A stretch of DNA of 64,000 nt from Eonycteris spelaea. Taxonomy: Eukaryota; Chordata; Mammalia; Chiroptera; Pteropodidae. Numbering within the stretch: position 1 is the first letter of the stretch; each line of letters opens with the position of its first letter. Both the position numbers and the translations under genes were made by a program. The DNA lies in assembly GCA_003508835.1 (NCBI GenBank), contig PUFA01000007.1, positions 18,809,001 through 18,873,000 on the forward strand, written 5' to 3'. A model generated the notes under the pieces. It was given only the letters and a program-made list of their open reading frames with translations. It was not told the DNA's origin and searched no databases. Positions 47,240-58,639 of this stretch are shown piece after piece.

Positions 47240-47440
47240 AAAACACATGCTCTGATATCAAATGGACCTAGATTTGATTCCTGGTTCTGCCATTTAGTAG
47301 CTCTATGACCTTATTGCATAAGTTTTTATACCTGGTTACTTTGTTCTTCTGTAAGATATCAGGAATATGATACCTAAAATACAGTAACCTCCCAGTAAAT
47401 TATTACTGTAACCTTATTACTTATCATTGTTATACATAAT
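47240..47440 (+). mobile_element. MIR SINE, sense
   Basis: 'gctctgatatcaaatggacc', 'tagatttgattcctggttct', 'gccatttagtagctctatga' and 'tgttcttctgtaagatatca' give a clear MIR 5' half and core. Confidence 0.75.
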
Positions 47441-48280
47441 AATTATGAGATGGCCATTCAAACTAAAAAGAAAACTATCAATGTTGCAAATGGTAACCTT
47501 ACTCAAAATTCAAAGTTTAGCTATACTCTGCCCTTAAAAACACCACTCAGGAAAGTTCTTTTTTCCTTTTTTTTTTTCTCATTATTGTGACACCAAGACA
47601 CAGAAAAACACCAATGAAAAGAAGCACTGTAAATTCATCCCCTTCCTCCCTTTGTCTAGAACTCTGACAGAGACCCACTGACGATACTTGGCACTGAGTA
47701 CTTCATTCCTTTGGGTTGTGGACTGACACTCCCAGGGTTGGTGAAGGCTGAGGCAGAGATCCACCCTTCCTGCCTCTCCATATTTCCAAGCCACTTGTGC
47801 CAACTGTTAGCTGGGACACATTCCCAGATTCTGCAGAATTAGCAGGCAAGCATTCAGTGATGAATACACAGGAATACAAATCCATGTCAGAAAACCATCC
47901 AATCTCAAGGACCTTAAATGACATCAGATCCCAACTACAGAAACCTTGCCAAGTGGTTGCCCTGCTTCTCCTAAATCCTGCCACATTCCGAGGCAGCATA
48001 TTTCATATTTAGCCAGCTCTGACTTCTATAAAGCTTTTCTTTATACTCATCCAAAATATTTCTCCTGTAGTTTACATTCATCCTTTGTCATAATTTTAAT
48101 CTATTAAATCATTTAGAACAAATGTTCATCCTTTCTCCATATGGAAATCCTTTTCTCCTTGAAAAAATTTAAAAAGTTGTCTAGCCACTTTGGCTAGACT
48201 ACTCCATATCCTTTCTCGGTTCTTCTTTACATACCACCACTCAGGGAGATCAGAGAAATAACTTAAAAGTAACTAAATTG
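47441..48280. other. single-copy sequence, nothing recognised
   Basis: T run near 47569. Overlapping short frames on both strands (47582-48012) carry no recognisable motif. Confidence 0.4.
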
Positions 48281-48317
48281 CTCATAATAATAATGATAAT
48301 GATAATGATAATAATAC
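48281..48317. repeat. (AAT)/(GATAAT)n microsatellite
   Basis: AATAATAATGATAATGATAA-type trinucleotide repeat. Confidence 0.9.
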
Positions 48318-48384
48318 ACTTTAATTCCTAAACAAATAATTGAAATCTGGCAATGTGATCAAATTGCTATAACTACAGATGGTT

Positions 48385-48590
48385 ATGAAGGAAGACCATG
48401 ACTTTGGAGTCAGACCAACTTGAATTTGAACCTCTGCTCTACTGCTTACTTACTGACTGGCACATTTCTTAACCTCTCAGTCTCTGTTTCCTTATCTGTA
48501 AAATGAACTTTAAACACCTGTCCAAGAGGGTTACGGAGAGGATTAAGTGAAAGAAATAATGTGACTGTGCTCTGCGTGCAGCCTGGCCAC
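48385..48590 (+). mobile_element. MIR SINE, sense
   Basis: 'ctttggagtcagaccaactt', 'gaatttgaacctctgctcta', 'ttcttaacctctcagtctct', 'ccttatctgtaaaatgaact' and 'gagaggattaagtgaaagaa'. Confidence 0.85.
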
Positions 48591-48591
48591 A

Positions 48592-48735
48592 TGGTGCAGT
48601 AGAAAACACCCAACTTTGAAGCTAGAGGAGCTGCAATCCTGACTGTGCTACTGCTTATCTATGAAATATATCCAAGTAATGCAAGTGCCCTGAGCCCGAT
48701 TGTCCTCAGTTGTCAAATGCCAAATAACACTGAAT
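48592..48735 (+). mobile_element. second MIR SINE, sense, directly following
   Basis: 'catggtgcagtagaaaacac' and 'gaagctagaggagctgcaat' restart the MIR 5' end, followed by a diverged core to 'ttgtcctcagttgtcaaatg'. Confidence 0.55.
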
Positions 48736-48819
48736 GTCAAAACTTGTAAAGATTAGAAATATTATTTGGAAAGTATATAGTCCAGAGTCTATTTCTTGAG
48801 CTATCTGTATTTTTATAAA

Positions 48820-48839
48820 CTAAAAAAAAAAAAAAAAAA
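48820..48839. repeat. A run of about 18
   Basis: Homopolymer; may be the tail of an eroded retroelement. Confidence 0.9.
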
Positions 48840-48978
48840 GTTTATTTTTCCTTTCACTTCCATGGAATCTTATCAAAAAATTCAAAGCATTGGTATCTAC
48901 TAATTTTGGAATTTTACCAAGAAAATAGTGAGAGAAGTGGGTGTTATGAAAAGAAGATGCCTAGCATGAATTTGTGAA

Positions 48979-49104
48979 ATATCAGAAGATATTTCATAAA
49001 TACAGAAGATTTTACAAAAAATATGGAAGAATTTACAAAAAATATCAGAAGATATTTCATAAATACAGAAGATTTTACAAAAAATATAGAAGAATTTACA
49101 AAAA
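48979..49104. repeat. hierarchical minisatellite: 2 x 63 bp, each 3 x 21 bp
   Basis: Two 63-base units differ at one position (G/A in the third sub-unit). Each splits into three related 21-mers beginning ATATCAGAAG, ATACAGAAGA and ATATGGAAGA and mostly ending ACAAAAA. The periods are multiples of three, which keeps frames open on both strands (Lys/Tyr-rich on +, Phe/Ser/Val-rich on -). These frames have no coding support. Confidence 0.93.
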
Positions 49105-49554
49105 AAAACAATGCAAAGACAATATGCATTCTGATTTTTGCATACTAATGTTCAAAAGATACCAAGAGGGTCATTACTGTGATAAACCAGGATACCAGTG
49201 ATTCTGTAATTTTTGAGTTTAAAATATCAGAGGAGAAATTGACAGGGATGAAGTTAAGTGTTTGGACCATTTGGAAGAATGTTAAATATTTTGATGGTGC
49301 AAAGAGAGAAAGAGCACATGAAGACTCTATCTGGGGGCAAACCTTTCAAGGTGCAGTCCTGCTATAATGAAAAGATTACAGTGGGTTCGGTGCTGATCCA
49401 TCACTTCCCAGGGAAAATATGTCCATAACAGACATCCTTCTGAGGACTCTCTGAGTGTATGAAAAGCAAATTAGAAGTGACACACTACAGGATAAGGACA
49501 CTATGACTTCCAACCCTGACGTTAAAAGCAACTCTGGAAAACAGTAGAAAAGGT
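49105..49554. other. single-copy sequence, nothing recognised
   Basis: No repeat or gene signal seen. Confidence 0.45.
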
Positions 49555-49705
49555 ATCAGTATTCACTTCTGACCTGTTCTTAACTCTGCTTTGTACCTTG
49601 AACAAATGACTTCTCCCTCTCTCTAAGCCTGAAAATAAGATGTATGATGGAGTGGGGCTGCAATGGATAATTCCCAAGGTCCCTTTTGGCACCAACAAAT
49701 ACTGT
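49555..49705 (+). mobile_element. MIR-type SINE, sense
   Basis: 'ctgttcttaactctgctttg', 'accttgaacaaatgacttct', 'ctctctctaagcctgaaaat' and a final 'caaggtcccttttggc' resemble MIR/MIR3. Confidence 0.6.
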
Positions 49706-52121
49706 GTTTTTCTCTCCCAAGGTATTTCACATTGATTAGCATCATGAAATTAGCAAATTGTCAGGTGGCCCCTAGCATACAGCTTGGAACATTAGAATTT
49801 GAATAAGAAAATATGCTGGAAGTATACCGCTTCCAAATTAATGTTAATCAGTGAATGTCTAGTTAATTTTCAAAGTGGTTGGTTAACATATGGTTAATTG
49901 AAACATAAGATCACCTTGAGGATTTTAGCTTTCACTATGTTGGAACCAATACAGACTGAAACCCAGATCCAGAAACACTTGCACTAAAGTATAACTTTCC
50001 CAAGAACATAAGAGTCTCCCTCACTTCTTTAAAAAAGAGTCCTTGCTCAGAGTCTTAAAGGTGGTAATGTGAGCTACTATGTTCCAAGCCAAGAGGGAAG
50101 ACTCCACATCCTCTTTCACACGTATCCCATCCCTACATCCTTCCTCTCTAGTCTCAGTGTGTGGTGGCATTTTCTTTATCATAGGCACAGGCTACACACT
50201 TGCAAGTCTATGTCCTGTGCAGAAAGCAGAGATGAGTGTTGGGGAAAGGATGATGTCTGGGGGCCTTAAGGATGTGAATATAAGGCCACCCACACAGCAC
50301 CTGCTCATTTGCTATCTAGATCTGAGAGAAAAGAAAAATGGAGCTCCCAGATGCAATGTTCTTAGAGGTACATCACTTCTGTAGATATAACCTAAATGTT
50401 CAAAATCAATAATCTAATTATGTAATCATCACATGTGATGCTAATTACAATGTAATCATTCTGATCACTCTAGTGGAACATGAAGACCCTCATTCAGTCA
50501 CATACACTTATTATGCTATCAATAGGGAGGTTATAAATTGCTTCTTCATGGGCTCTTTTCTCATCAAAATGAGAATGCTCCAATATTTTGTCCTCCTGGG
50601 CCATTTCTAGGGAAGCCAGTTGCCCCAAAGAGTTGCTAAAGGAGTCAACTTATTAATCCCTTCCCCTAGCATGAAGGAAATGCAGTATTTGTCTTGGGCT
50701 ACCCACACTCTATCTTATTCTTCATCCCCTTCATTAAATGCCTTTGCCATTCCATTCCAGCAACAGAAGGCTAGGGTGGGCCAGCCGGATGCCGTGGTGC
50801 TCAAATCACTCCCGATAAAAACGTGCCTGCAATGTTACAACAGCTTTCATACTGTTGTAATGCACCCATAAAATCAAGGAACATATGTAGAGGCAGCTGC
50901 TGGTGGCAGCAAAGGAATGTAAAAAATATGGGGCTGTTGAAAAACTTTGATAGATTTTACTTCCAGCCAAGTATATATATTTTTATGGTCTACTATATGA
51001 ACCTACAAAAAAAAAATCATGCTTTTCTTTAGTGTATTTATTCATTGTATTGTTTATAACAAATTTCTGAGACAAACTAGGAGAACAGATGATTAGTTTT
51101 CAAGTCATGGTCTCTGTTTTAGCCTTAAGAAACTCAGAGAGAAAGGAAAAGGCTTTTAATAACTGGTCCTTGGAAGGCACTGGGGAAGCCCTAGGTATTA
51201 AGAAGTGATTAACGTCACTCCGCATAAACCATTTCCCTACATCACACCCTGTGGATGCATCAGGACCCTCAGAGGATGGCTAGCCAACTTCCTTGATCTG
51301 GGATGGGCTTTGCTGCAACGAAATGAGGGTCAGGCAGAGCTACTATAATAAGTGGAGGGGAAAAATCAAATTACCTATGCCTAAGGGCAGTATTATTACA
51401 CAAACAATATCAGGGTACACAAGGTAATCAACAAGATGTTGGAAGAAAATATTAAAACTACTATTATATTCATTGGTATGTAAAATAACAGAGAAGAAGT
51501 TATACTTTCCTAATATTTAATAATGCTCAATAGGAGTGTTCCTATTACTAGCGGGTAATGCAGGTGAGGACTTGATCAAAAATGTATATACTAGATATTC
51601 ATATACGGGCATAAGTGCTCCAAAATTTCTTACTATAAATGTGTGATTTTAAAAAGTTTCGTTTTCCGAGTTAATATTACAAAAGCCTTTACCTAACTAT
51701 ACAGAAAAAAAAAGCACAAATTATTAAGAAATAAAAATTTCTAATACAATATGTTTAAAGCATGGAAAATATGGCAAATTTCCAGATCATTTTATTTGAC
51801 TAGAACGTGTGTTCTGTGTTTGGTTGGTTGGCTTTTTGTTTTGTTCTTGCTCTGAATGTAATCCTTCTGTGACTCCCCTGTTTACACAGTTTTTTTTTTT
51901 CTTACAGTTTTTATTATACTGGCATTTTAATGGGTATCTGGAAGAGTTAAAATGCATATGTCTACAATCGCCCCTTATCCAGCTCATTCCAGTATGCCAG
52001 TGCGTCTCCTTACTGAAAGCCACAGTCAAGTTCAAAAGATTAATTAAATGCTAAGAGTCAAGTCTGTGGATAGAGCAACAGCCATATCTATGAATTTTAA
52101 TAAAAGGGAAGTTGACAGGTG
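49706..52121. other. mostly single-copy sequence
   Basis: 49735-49920 is repeat-free and rich in TTAAT/GTTAAT cores (possible conserved element). The remainder holds a T run near 51890 and short frames without recognisable motifs. No gene supported. Confidence 0.4.
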
Positions 52122-52312
52122 TTTTAAAAACCATGGGTTTGGCAATGGAACAGGGTTCATATTCTGGATCTGCCATATATATATAGTTCTGTGTTAGGTG
52201 GGCGAGTTACTCTCTCTAGACACAGTATCATTATCTATAAAATGAAGATACTTTACATGTATCTTTACAAAATTTATGGTACTCAATAAATGAAAACTAT
52301 TATAATGAATAT
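52122..52312 (+). mobile_element. MIR SINE, sense, diverged
   Basis: 'gggttcatattctggatctg', 'ggcgagttactctctctaga', 'cattatctataaaatgaaga' and 'ggtactcaataaatgaaaac' follow MIR order. Confidence 0.6.
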
Positions 52313-53255
52313 TACAGCATGACATTTATTTTCTGTAATACCTGTCCACTGAAGAACAAGTAACATTATCATGGTGAAAATAAGGTTGGAAAAGAAGAAA
52401 GCAGTAGAGAAAAATAAGAGAAGCTTGAATAAAAATGAGGATGAGAGAATTCAAATTATGGTCTAATGAATCTCTTTCAGAGTCCTGCTTAGCAATACAA
52501 AATAAGGAAGTTAGCACAATTCTAAGCAGCCAGGAGTTGCTATCTTTGGGAAAAGACACTGCTTGATTTAAATCTTTCCAATGGTCTTCAATGATTTATC
52601 TCTTGGCAACACAGGAACCAATGAAACAAGCACATTTCCGTTCCTGACTCCCATGGCTCAGGTGGAAAATCTATTAATAGGCATGCAAGGCCAGATGGAC
52701 AGGCCAAGGCCTGGAGCACAAAGGTTAGTTTTAGAGAAACCATCTGGGGCTCCTTCCCATGCCTTAGAGAAAGCCAGTGAGAGCCCAGCACACACAGTCA
52801 GTTAGGAATGGAGTCGCTGGAGGCCTGCTGGTTTTGTTGGCGTTTCACTGCAATAGAAAAACGCTGCTTTGGAGAAGGAAAACATCTATCAGTTGTTTTC
52901 TTCTTCTTTTTCTAATTTTCAAAAACAAGTGGACACTTCTTGGTCATTAAGAAAGTAAGCAGAGAAGCTAAGATTTGTCTAGGTAAATATTTCCCAGTTA
53001 GACAGGAGAAGTTTCCAGAATACTCTCCTATCATCTGATGTGTTGTTCTCATGATAGGGTAGGAGAGAGGCCTGGCTCTGGGCATCCACTATTGTAAAAT
53101 CCAAGCTACTCACCAGAATTTACCAAACACCCTCACAGTTTGGTTCCAATCAATATCACCTACCTTCCCGAAGTATTCATGTTAAAATTTCAGATTGATT
53201 TCTGATACAAAAATAAAAACCTCTATCATCATAATAATGAGATATGGTTTTAAAT
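52313..53255. other. single-copy sequence, nothing recognised
   Basis: Short frames on both strands near 52580-52805 overlap each other and carry no known motif. Confidence 0.4.
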
Positions 53256-54034
53256 GTCAGCTTGGTGACTTTTTCCAGGTGACCCTGGGCAGGGCACAGG
53301 CTACAGCTGAACTTGGCCTTCTGCAGGCCCCCTCCCAGAAGGTCCTGGGGCTGGCACACCCAGTGGTGGGCTTCGGATTGAACTGAAACACCACCCAGGG
53401 CTGCATCCGAGACAACACACCCAATGGGCAGACTGGGCAGACACCAGAATCCTGCTAAAGTGAATCCTACTCAGTAGGTAAGCCCCTCACCAGCCAGTAC
53501 CACAACCAATCAGCCCAAGAGTCAGTCTCTCCCACTCCTGCTAAAGTGAATCCTACTCAATAGGTAAGCCCCTCACCAGCCAGTACCACAACCAATCAGC
53601 CCAAGAGTCAGTCTCTCCCACTTATGTGCAAACAGAAACCAAGGCTCAATTACATCATGAGGGCACACAACCTATGCCAGGGATATAGCTGGAGCATTTG
53701 GCTTAGGTGACCAGGGAAGACTGTACCAATGGCTCACAGAGGACACCTTCTATATAAGGCCACTCTACTAAGACCAGGAGACATAGTAGCCCTACCTAAT
53801 ACATAGAAACATATATAGGGAGGCAGACAAAATAAGAAGACAAAGAAACATGTCCAAAATAAAAGAACAGAACAAAACTCTGGAAAAAGAACTAACCAAA
53901 ATGGAGACAAGCAACTTATCAGATGCAGAGTTCAAGATATAAAAATGCCTAATCACCATGTTGAACACCTGAAACTAATATAATATTGTATGCCGACTGT
54001 AACTGAAATATAAAAAAAAAATTATTTAAAAAAA
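53256..54034 (+). mobile_element. severely shortened L1/HAL1 derivative
   Basis: From about 53390 the sequence parallels the 5' UTR downstream half of the 42.5-kb element: 'gacaacacacccaatgggca', 'caaccaatcagccc', 'taagaccaggagacatagta' and the ORF1 start ATGGAGACAAGC at 53901. Twelve codons into ORF1, near 53936, it jumps to a terminal L1 3' UTR ('tgaacacctgaaactaatat', 'aatattgtatgccgactgta') and an A-rich tail. All of ORF1 beyond its start and all of ORF2 are missing, so the unit is under 0.8 kb. It is 5'-truncated; the left limit is approximate. It abuts an older L1 on its right. Confidence 0.8.
53450..53621 (+). repeat. 86-bp tandem duplication inside the shortened L1 derivative
   Basis: 53450-53535 and 53536-53621 differ at one base (CAGTAGG against CAATAGG). 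Each begins TCCTGCTAAAGTGAATCCTA. The corresponding part of the 42.5-kb element has a single copy. Confidence 0.97.
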
Positions 54035-54035
54035 C

Positions 54036-55648
54036 CAGTTGTATATCTTTCTAAACAATAGCAATGAACAATTCCAAAACAAAATTAAGGAAACAAAGTT
54101 CAAAATTTATATTCTGAAAATTCCAAAACATTGTTGAAAGAAATTAAAGAAGACTTTAACAAACAGAAAAGCATCTACATTCACAAACCCAAAGACTTAC
54201 TCTTGTTATGATGGCAATACTTCCACATTAGTCTACAGATTCAGTACAATCTCTACTAAATCTCGGCTGACTTTTCTCAGAAACTGATGAGCTGATTCTA
54301 ATATTCTATGGAAATGCAAGGGACCCAGAATAGTAAAAGACAATTTGGGGGAAAAAATGTTGGGGTGTCACACTTCCCAATTTCAAAACTTACTAGAAGT
54401 CTGCAGTAATCAAGACAATGTGGTACTGGTACAGGGCAGACATTTAGATCAGTGGAAAAGAACTGATGGTCCGGAAACAAACTCTTACAATTAGGGTCAA
54501 TAGATTTTCAACAAAGGTGCCAAGATAATTCAATAGTCAAAGAAGAGTCTTTGCAAAAAATGGTGCTAAGACAAGTATATATCCTCATGTAAAAGACTAA
54601 AGCTGGACCTCTATTTTTGCAAAAATACATTCAAAATGTAGGAGAGACCTACTAGTAAGAGCTAAAACTATAAAACTCTTAAAAGAAAATATAGGAGGAA
54701 ATCTTCATGACCTTGGGTTAGTCAACACCTTTGTAAAAATTATATTAAATGTACAAGTGACAAAGGAAAATTTAAGTAATTGGGACACTATTAAAATGAA
54801 AAACTTTTGTGCTTCATAGCACACTTCCAATAAATGTATAAAAGTAAAAAAAAATGTGAAAAGATAACCCTGAAAATAGGAGAAAATATTTGCAAATCAC
54901 ATATCTGCTAAAGAACTTGAATCTAGAATACATAGGAACTCTTACAACTTAACAATAAAATACAAATAACCTAATTTTTAAATGGCCAATATATATGAAT
55001 GGATATTTTCCAAAGAAGATATATAAATTGCCAATAAACACATAAAAAGATGCTCAGTATCATTAGTCTCTAGCAGTTCCTCAAAAATTATGCATAGTTA
55101 CCATATGATCCATCACTTCAACTTCTAGGTGTACATCTAACATAAATGAAAACATATGTTCAAAGTAAAACTTGTATACAAATGCTCATAGCATAATTAT
55201 TCACAACAGCCAAAACTTAGAAATAATCTAATGTTCAAAAACTGATGAATGGATAAATAAAATGTAGTCTATCTATAGAATATATTATTATTCAGCAATA
55301 TAAAAGAGTGAAACATCAGTACACACTATAGCATAGATAAATCTTAAGAACAGTATTCAAAGTAAAAGAAGACAGTCATAAAATATCACATATTGCATGA
55401 TCCTGTTTATATGAAATGTCCAAAATAGGCTGATCTATAAAGACAGAAAGTTGTTTAGGGTTTGAGAAAGTAAACCTAGAGTCTGGGAAAGGCAGTGAGG
55501 TGAAAAGTGACATTAGTGGTAAGGTGTTTCTAGTTGGAGTGAGGAAAATATTCTAAAATCAATTGCAGTGACAGTTGCACAACTCTGTTAATATACTAAA
55601 AATCATTAAACTACATGGTATGTTAATTATCTTTGAATAAAGCTGTGG
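54036..55648 (+). mobile_element. old L1 (L1M type), 3' 1.6 kb, sense
   Basis: Runs from mid-ORF2 to the 3' end. Landmarks are 'gcaagggacccagaatagta', 'gcagtaatcaagacaatgtg', 'tttcaacaaaggtgccaaga', 'gggacactattaaaatgaaa', 'attattcagcaatataaaag', 'gcatgatcctgtttatatga' and 'tgaataaagctgtgggt'. Stops and indels are frequent. It ends in G-rich rather than A-rich sequence. Confidence 0.88.
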
Positions 55649-55674
55649 GTGGCGGCGGGGGGGGGGAGGGGAGC
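55646..55674 (+). repeat. G-rich tract at the L1 terminus
   Basis: GGGTGGCGGCG followed by a run of about 10 G, then AGGGGAG. It satisfies a loose G-quadruplex pattern on +. Confidence 0.85.
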
Positions 55675-57009
55675 TCAAGTGTGAGTCTTTCACTTATGAA
55701 CCTCTCTAGGACAAGACAATGTGCCATTTTCTCTCCTGCATGATTTTACTACACTGGTTTCAGACATCAGAAGACACAAGTGATATTTCTCTGTGGGCAA
55801 ATATATCCCTTCCAGAAATTATCCACCTAATATGGAAATGATATACTTAATTGTCTTTATACTTTAGATAAGGCTGAGGCTAAAGATTATGCTGAATCAA
55901 ACACTTTGCTGTAGAAGATAAAGGAGGCAGAAATAATACACAAGACATATTTTATTCTGCCGAATTTTTTCCTGTTGTGACCACCGAATCACAGTAAATG
56001 CAGCAGGATATAAAAGTTCCACCTATATTCTGACATGAAAACTCCAAGGTTATGCATCCCTATGATGTATTACAGGAAATCGTTAGATACATTCTGTTGA
56101 AAAAGGCCACCTTTCCTTGGATAGGATGAAAATACTGCCTTCTCTCAGAAAATAGGAAGGTCGTCAGGCAGTCGTTGTGTTTATTTCAAAATGACCCTGG
56201 AGTAAAGGGGAACCACTTATTCTGCGGTTGATAGTTTGAGTTCAGTAATGATTTGAACTCAGATACTTCGTTAAGAGCTTTATGAGAGGGAAAGAGAGAG
56301 TGTGTTTGTATGAGAGATTGAGAGAAGGCAGGGGGAAAGCTTTCAGTGTGGAGGGGTAAAGGAAGTATAGTTGGAAAAGTGAGAGTCTGAAGGAGGTAGG
56401 CAGCAGAGAACAATTCCAGGAGACCAGAGTTGGAAAAGTGATCTAAGGGGAAATCTGATAAGTATACGTTGGTGAATGGCCAAGAGAAGGCTTATTGTGA
56501 GTGTCTCAGCATTACTTAGTGTCACTGACAGTCAACCTGATAGGACTGCACTTGTGTCCAGATATCACATGAACAGGAACTTCCCTTGGTCCACCCCAAG
56601 CCCTCACCATGAGCAAGAGCAATATAGGGGATAATTCTGCCACAGTCTGGATGTATTTTGAGGATGCCTTCCTGCAGTGCTCCAAGAGGAACTGTAAGAA
56701 AAACAGACCAAAGAGTATTTTAAGAGGGGCTATGAGGCAAGGTGGAGTCAAAGGAGAAAGCTTCAACACCCACACTTGAAAGGATGGCAGTCAACAACCT
56801 TGTCCACGAAGCAGTTCTCTTACATGAACTAGGTTGTTAGAGAGATCAGGTGCTCATGGCACATACTTTTTAATAGGATTGCTTGCATGACAAATCCTTT
56901 GAAAGAGGATTTTATTTTATAGAAACTATTGATTATGACTTACAGCTGAGTCTTGTGCTTTGGGTAGGATCGGGAATAAATAAATAAAACACTTTAAGGG
57001 AAATCCTAC
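55675..57009. other. single-copy sequence, nothing recognised
   Basis: GA-rich patches at 56280-56340. Short reverse-strand frames around 56186-56775 have no recognisable motif. Confidence 0.4.
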
Positions 57010-57175
57010 CACTTATTAAACTGTCTACTGAGTACAAAGTTAGTCCACATCATGGGAGGTAAATGTTCTCATTTTACGAATAAGCTGAGTCTCTGGAAAA
57101 AGAAACATCTAACTCAAGAGTCACACTGCTGGTAATAGCAAAGAAAAATCTCACACTCTCCCCTTCACATTTCTA
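57010..57175 (-). mobile_element. MIR SINE, antisense, diverged
   Basis: 'aaatgttctcattttacgaa', 'taagctgagtctctggaaaa' and 'aagagtcacactgctggtaa' resemble the antisense MIR core. Confidence 0.5.
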
Positions 57176-57349
57176 AGACTGGGTTTCTGAAAATATGGTG
57201 CTATTATTCTTACGTGGTTGACATATTGCTTCTGAGGAGTATATGAGCAGTAGAGGCACCATAAGGAAAAAGTGCAGGGTGATGTCTTTGTAGACAGCAA
57301 GGTAATATTGCTCATTATTGGTGCGAAATATGTTGTTTTTAATAAAATT

Positions 57350-57388
57350 ATTTTATTTTATTTTTCTTATTGAGATATAATTGTACTG
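57350..57388 (-). mobile_element. short L1 3' tail, antisense
   Basis: A T-rich run leads into 'cttattgagatataattgta', an old L1 terminus read backwards. Too short for certainty. Confidence 0.35.
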
Positions 57389-58639
57389 ACTGAAGGAAGA
57401 GAAAAGGACACAGAGCTGTTCAGAAAACTGATCGGCCTGAATGTTATAATCATAAGTTTTTTGCGGCTCCACTAACACCTTGGAGTCCTCATCCCTTTGT
57501 TAATGATATGATTATGCCCTTCTCTAGTGTCTGATCTCAGCAACACCCCCACAGATAACCCAATTCCAGAGTACATCCAAGGTGAATTTCTATCTCAAGT
57601 TTCACTAATAATGAAAGTCATACATCATAGCTGCAAATTGCCCGAGACCCTGGGGTAGGCTAAGAGGAGACATTTGAATGGCCATTGGTAATTAATAAGC
57701 ACAGATATTTGCCATAATAGGAAATGGAAGAAGCTGTATTTCAGGTATAATACAGACAGTAAGAGGGCTGACCTTCTTTTCTATAGGTACCTCCCAGCAA
57801 TCCAGTATCACAGGAAGCATTATAAGATCAAATCAGTTTCGTCAAAAGAATCCCAGATTGTAAAGATGAATGAAGTCAAATATGCAGAATAACTGAAGTT
57901 TAAGATTGTTCCAGAAGAAAAAATAAATAACTACAGTTTTCTCCACTTACTAATTCATTTAATAAGGATAATGACCAAGATAGTGGTTTGATTCTGAGTG
58001 CTAAAAGGAACTGTTTTCAGACATAAGGGAGCTATTTTAAGAACTGTAATGAAACTCAAAAGCATCGTATATAGAAGTACACATATAGGCCATACCTATA
58101 AATAAAAGGAAATGAATAGTTCATTTAAAAAAAATCCCTCAGTATCAGCCAAGTGAGAAGTGAGCTTATTTTTAGCTGTCATTGTTTCTCCAGGATGTGA
58201 TATGGAATGCAATATTAGCACTACTGTTAGCTCCCATTCATCAGTGAGCTCCCTTGGGCAAATTTCTCATTACTTTACCCAGTATGGCTGGGTACTTCTG
58301 ATGCCATGTCCTATTTCTCTCTGTGTCCAAGCATTTAGTTCAATGTGTCCACCTGGAGTTTTGTTTCTGAACAGGGGCAAGCTCAACTTAATTTTCAAAT
58401 CTTATCAGCTCTCTATTCATTTGGTGTCAAGATCACCAATGGTCTTCATGTTTTGTAAATCCAGTGGACAGTTCCTGGTCCTTAAAACACATTTTTCGCT
58501 TGACATCCAGGATCTCAAACTCCCTTGGTTTTCCTCCTACCTCTCTTGCTCTCAGAATTCTTTACTCACCCCCTGCTCATCAACCTTCCCTCTAAATTTG
58601 GGAGTATTTTAGGCCTCATCTGTTGAGCTTCTTATGTTT
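57389..58639. other. single-copy sequence, nothing recognised
   Basis: Includes the longest stop-free frame in the window (58160-58612, 150 codons, +). It is Ser/Leu/Phe-rich, matches no family I know and has no promoter or splice support. Confidence 0.4.

Noticed and set aside
48944..49201. Open frames on both strands across the minisatellite
   Set aside because: They stay open because the 21/63-bp periods are multiples of three; the encoded Lys/Tyr and Phe/Ser runs are composition artefacts.
53450..53621. CRISPR-like direct repeat
   Set aside because: Two contiguous 86-bp units without spacers, in mammalian LINE sequence.
58160..58612. Longest stop-free frame (150 codons, +)
   Set aside because: No recognisable motif, no promoter, splice or codon-usage support; expected by chance in 64 kb of six-frame sequence.
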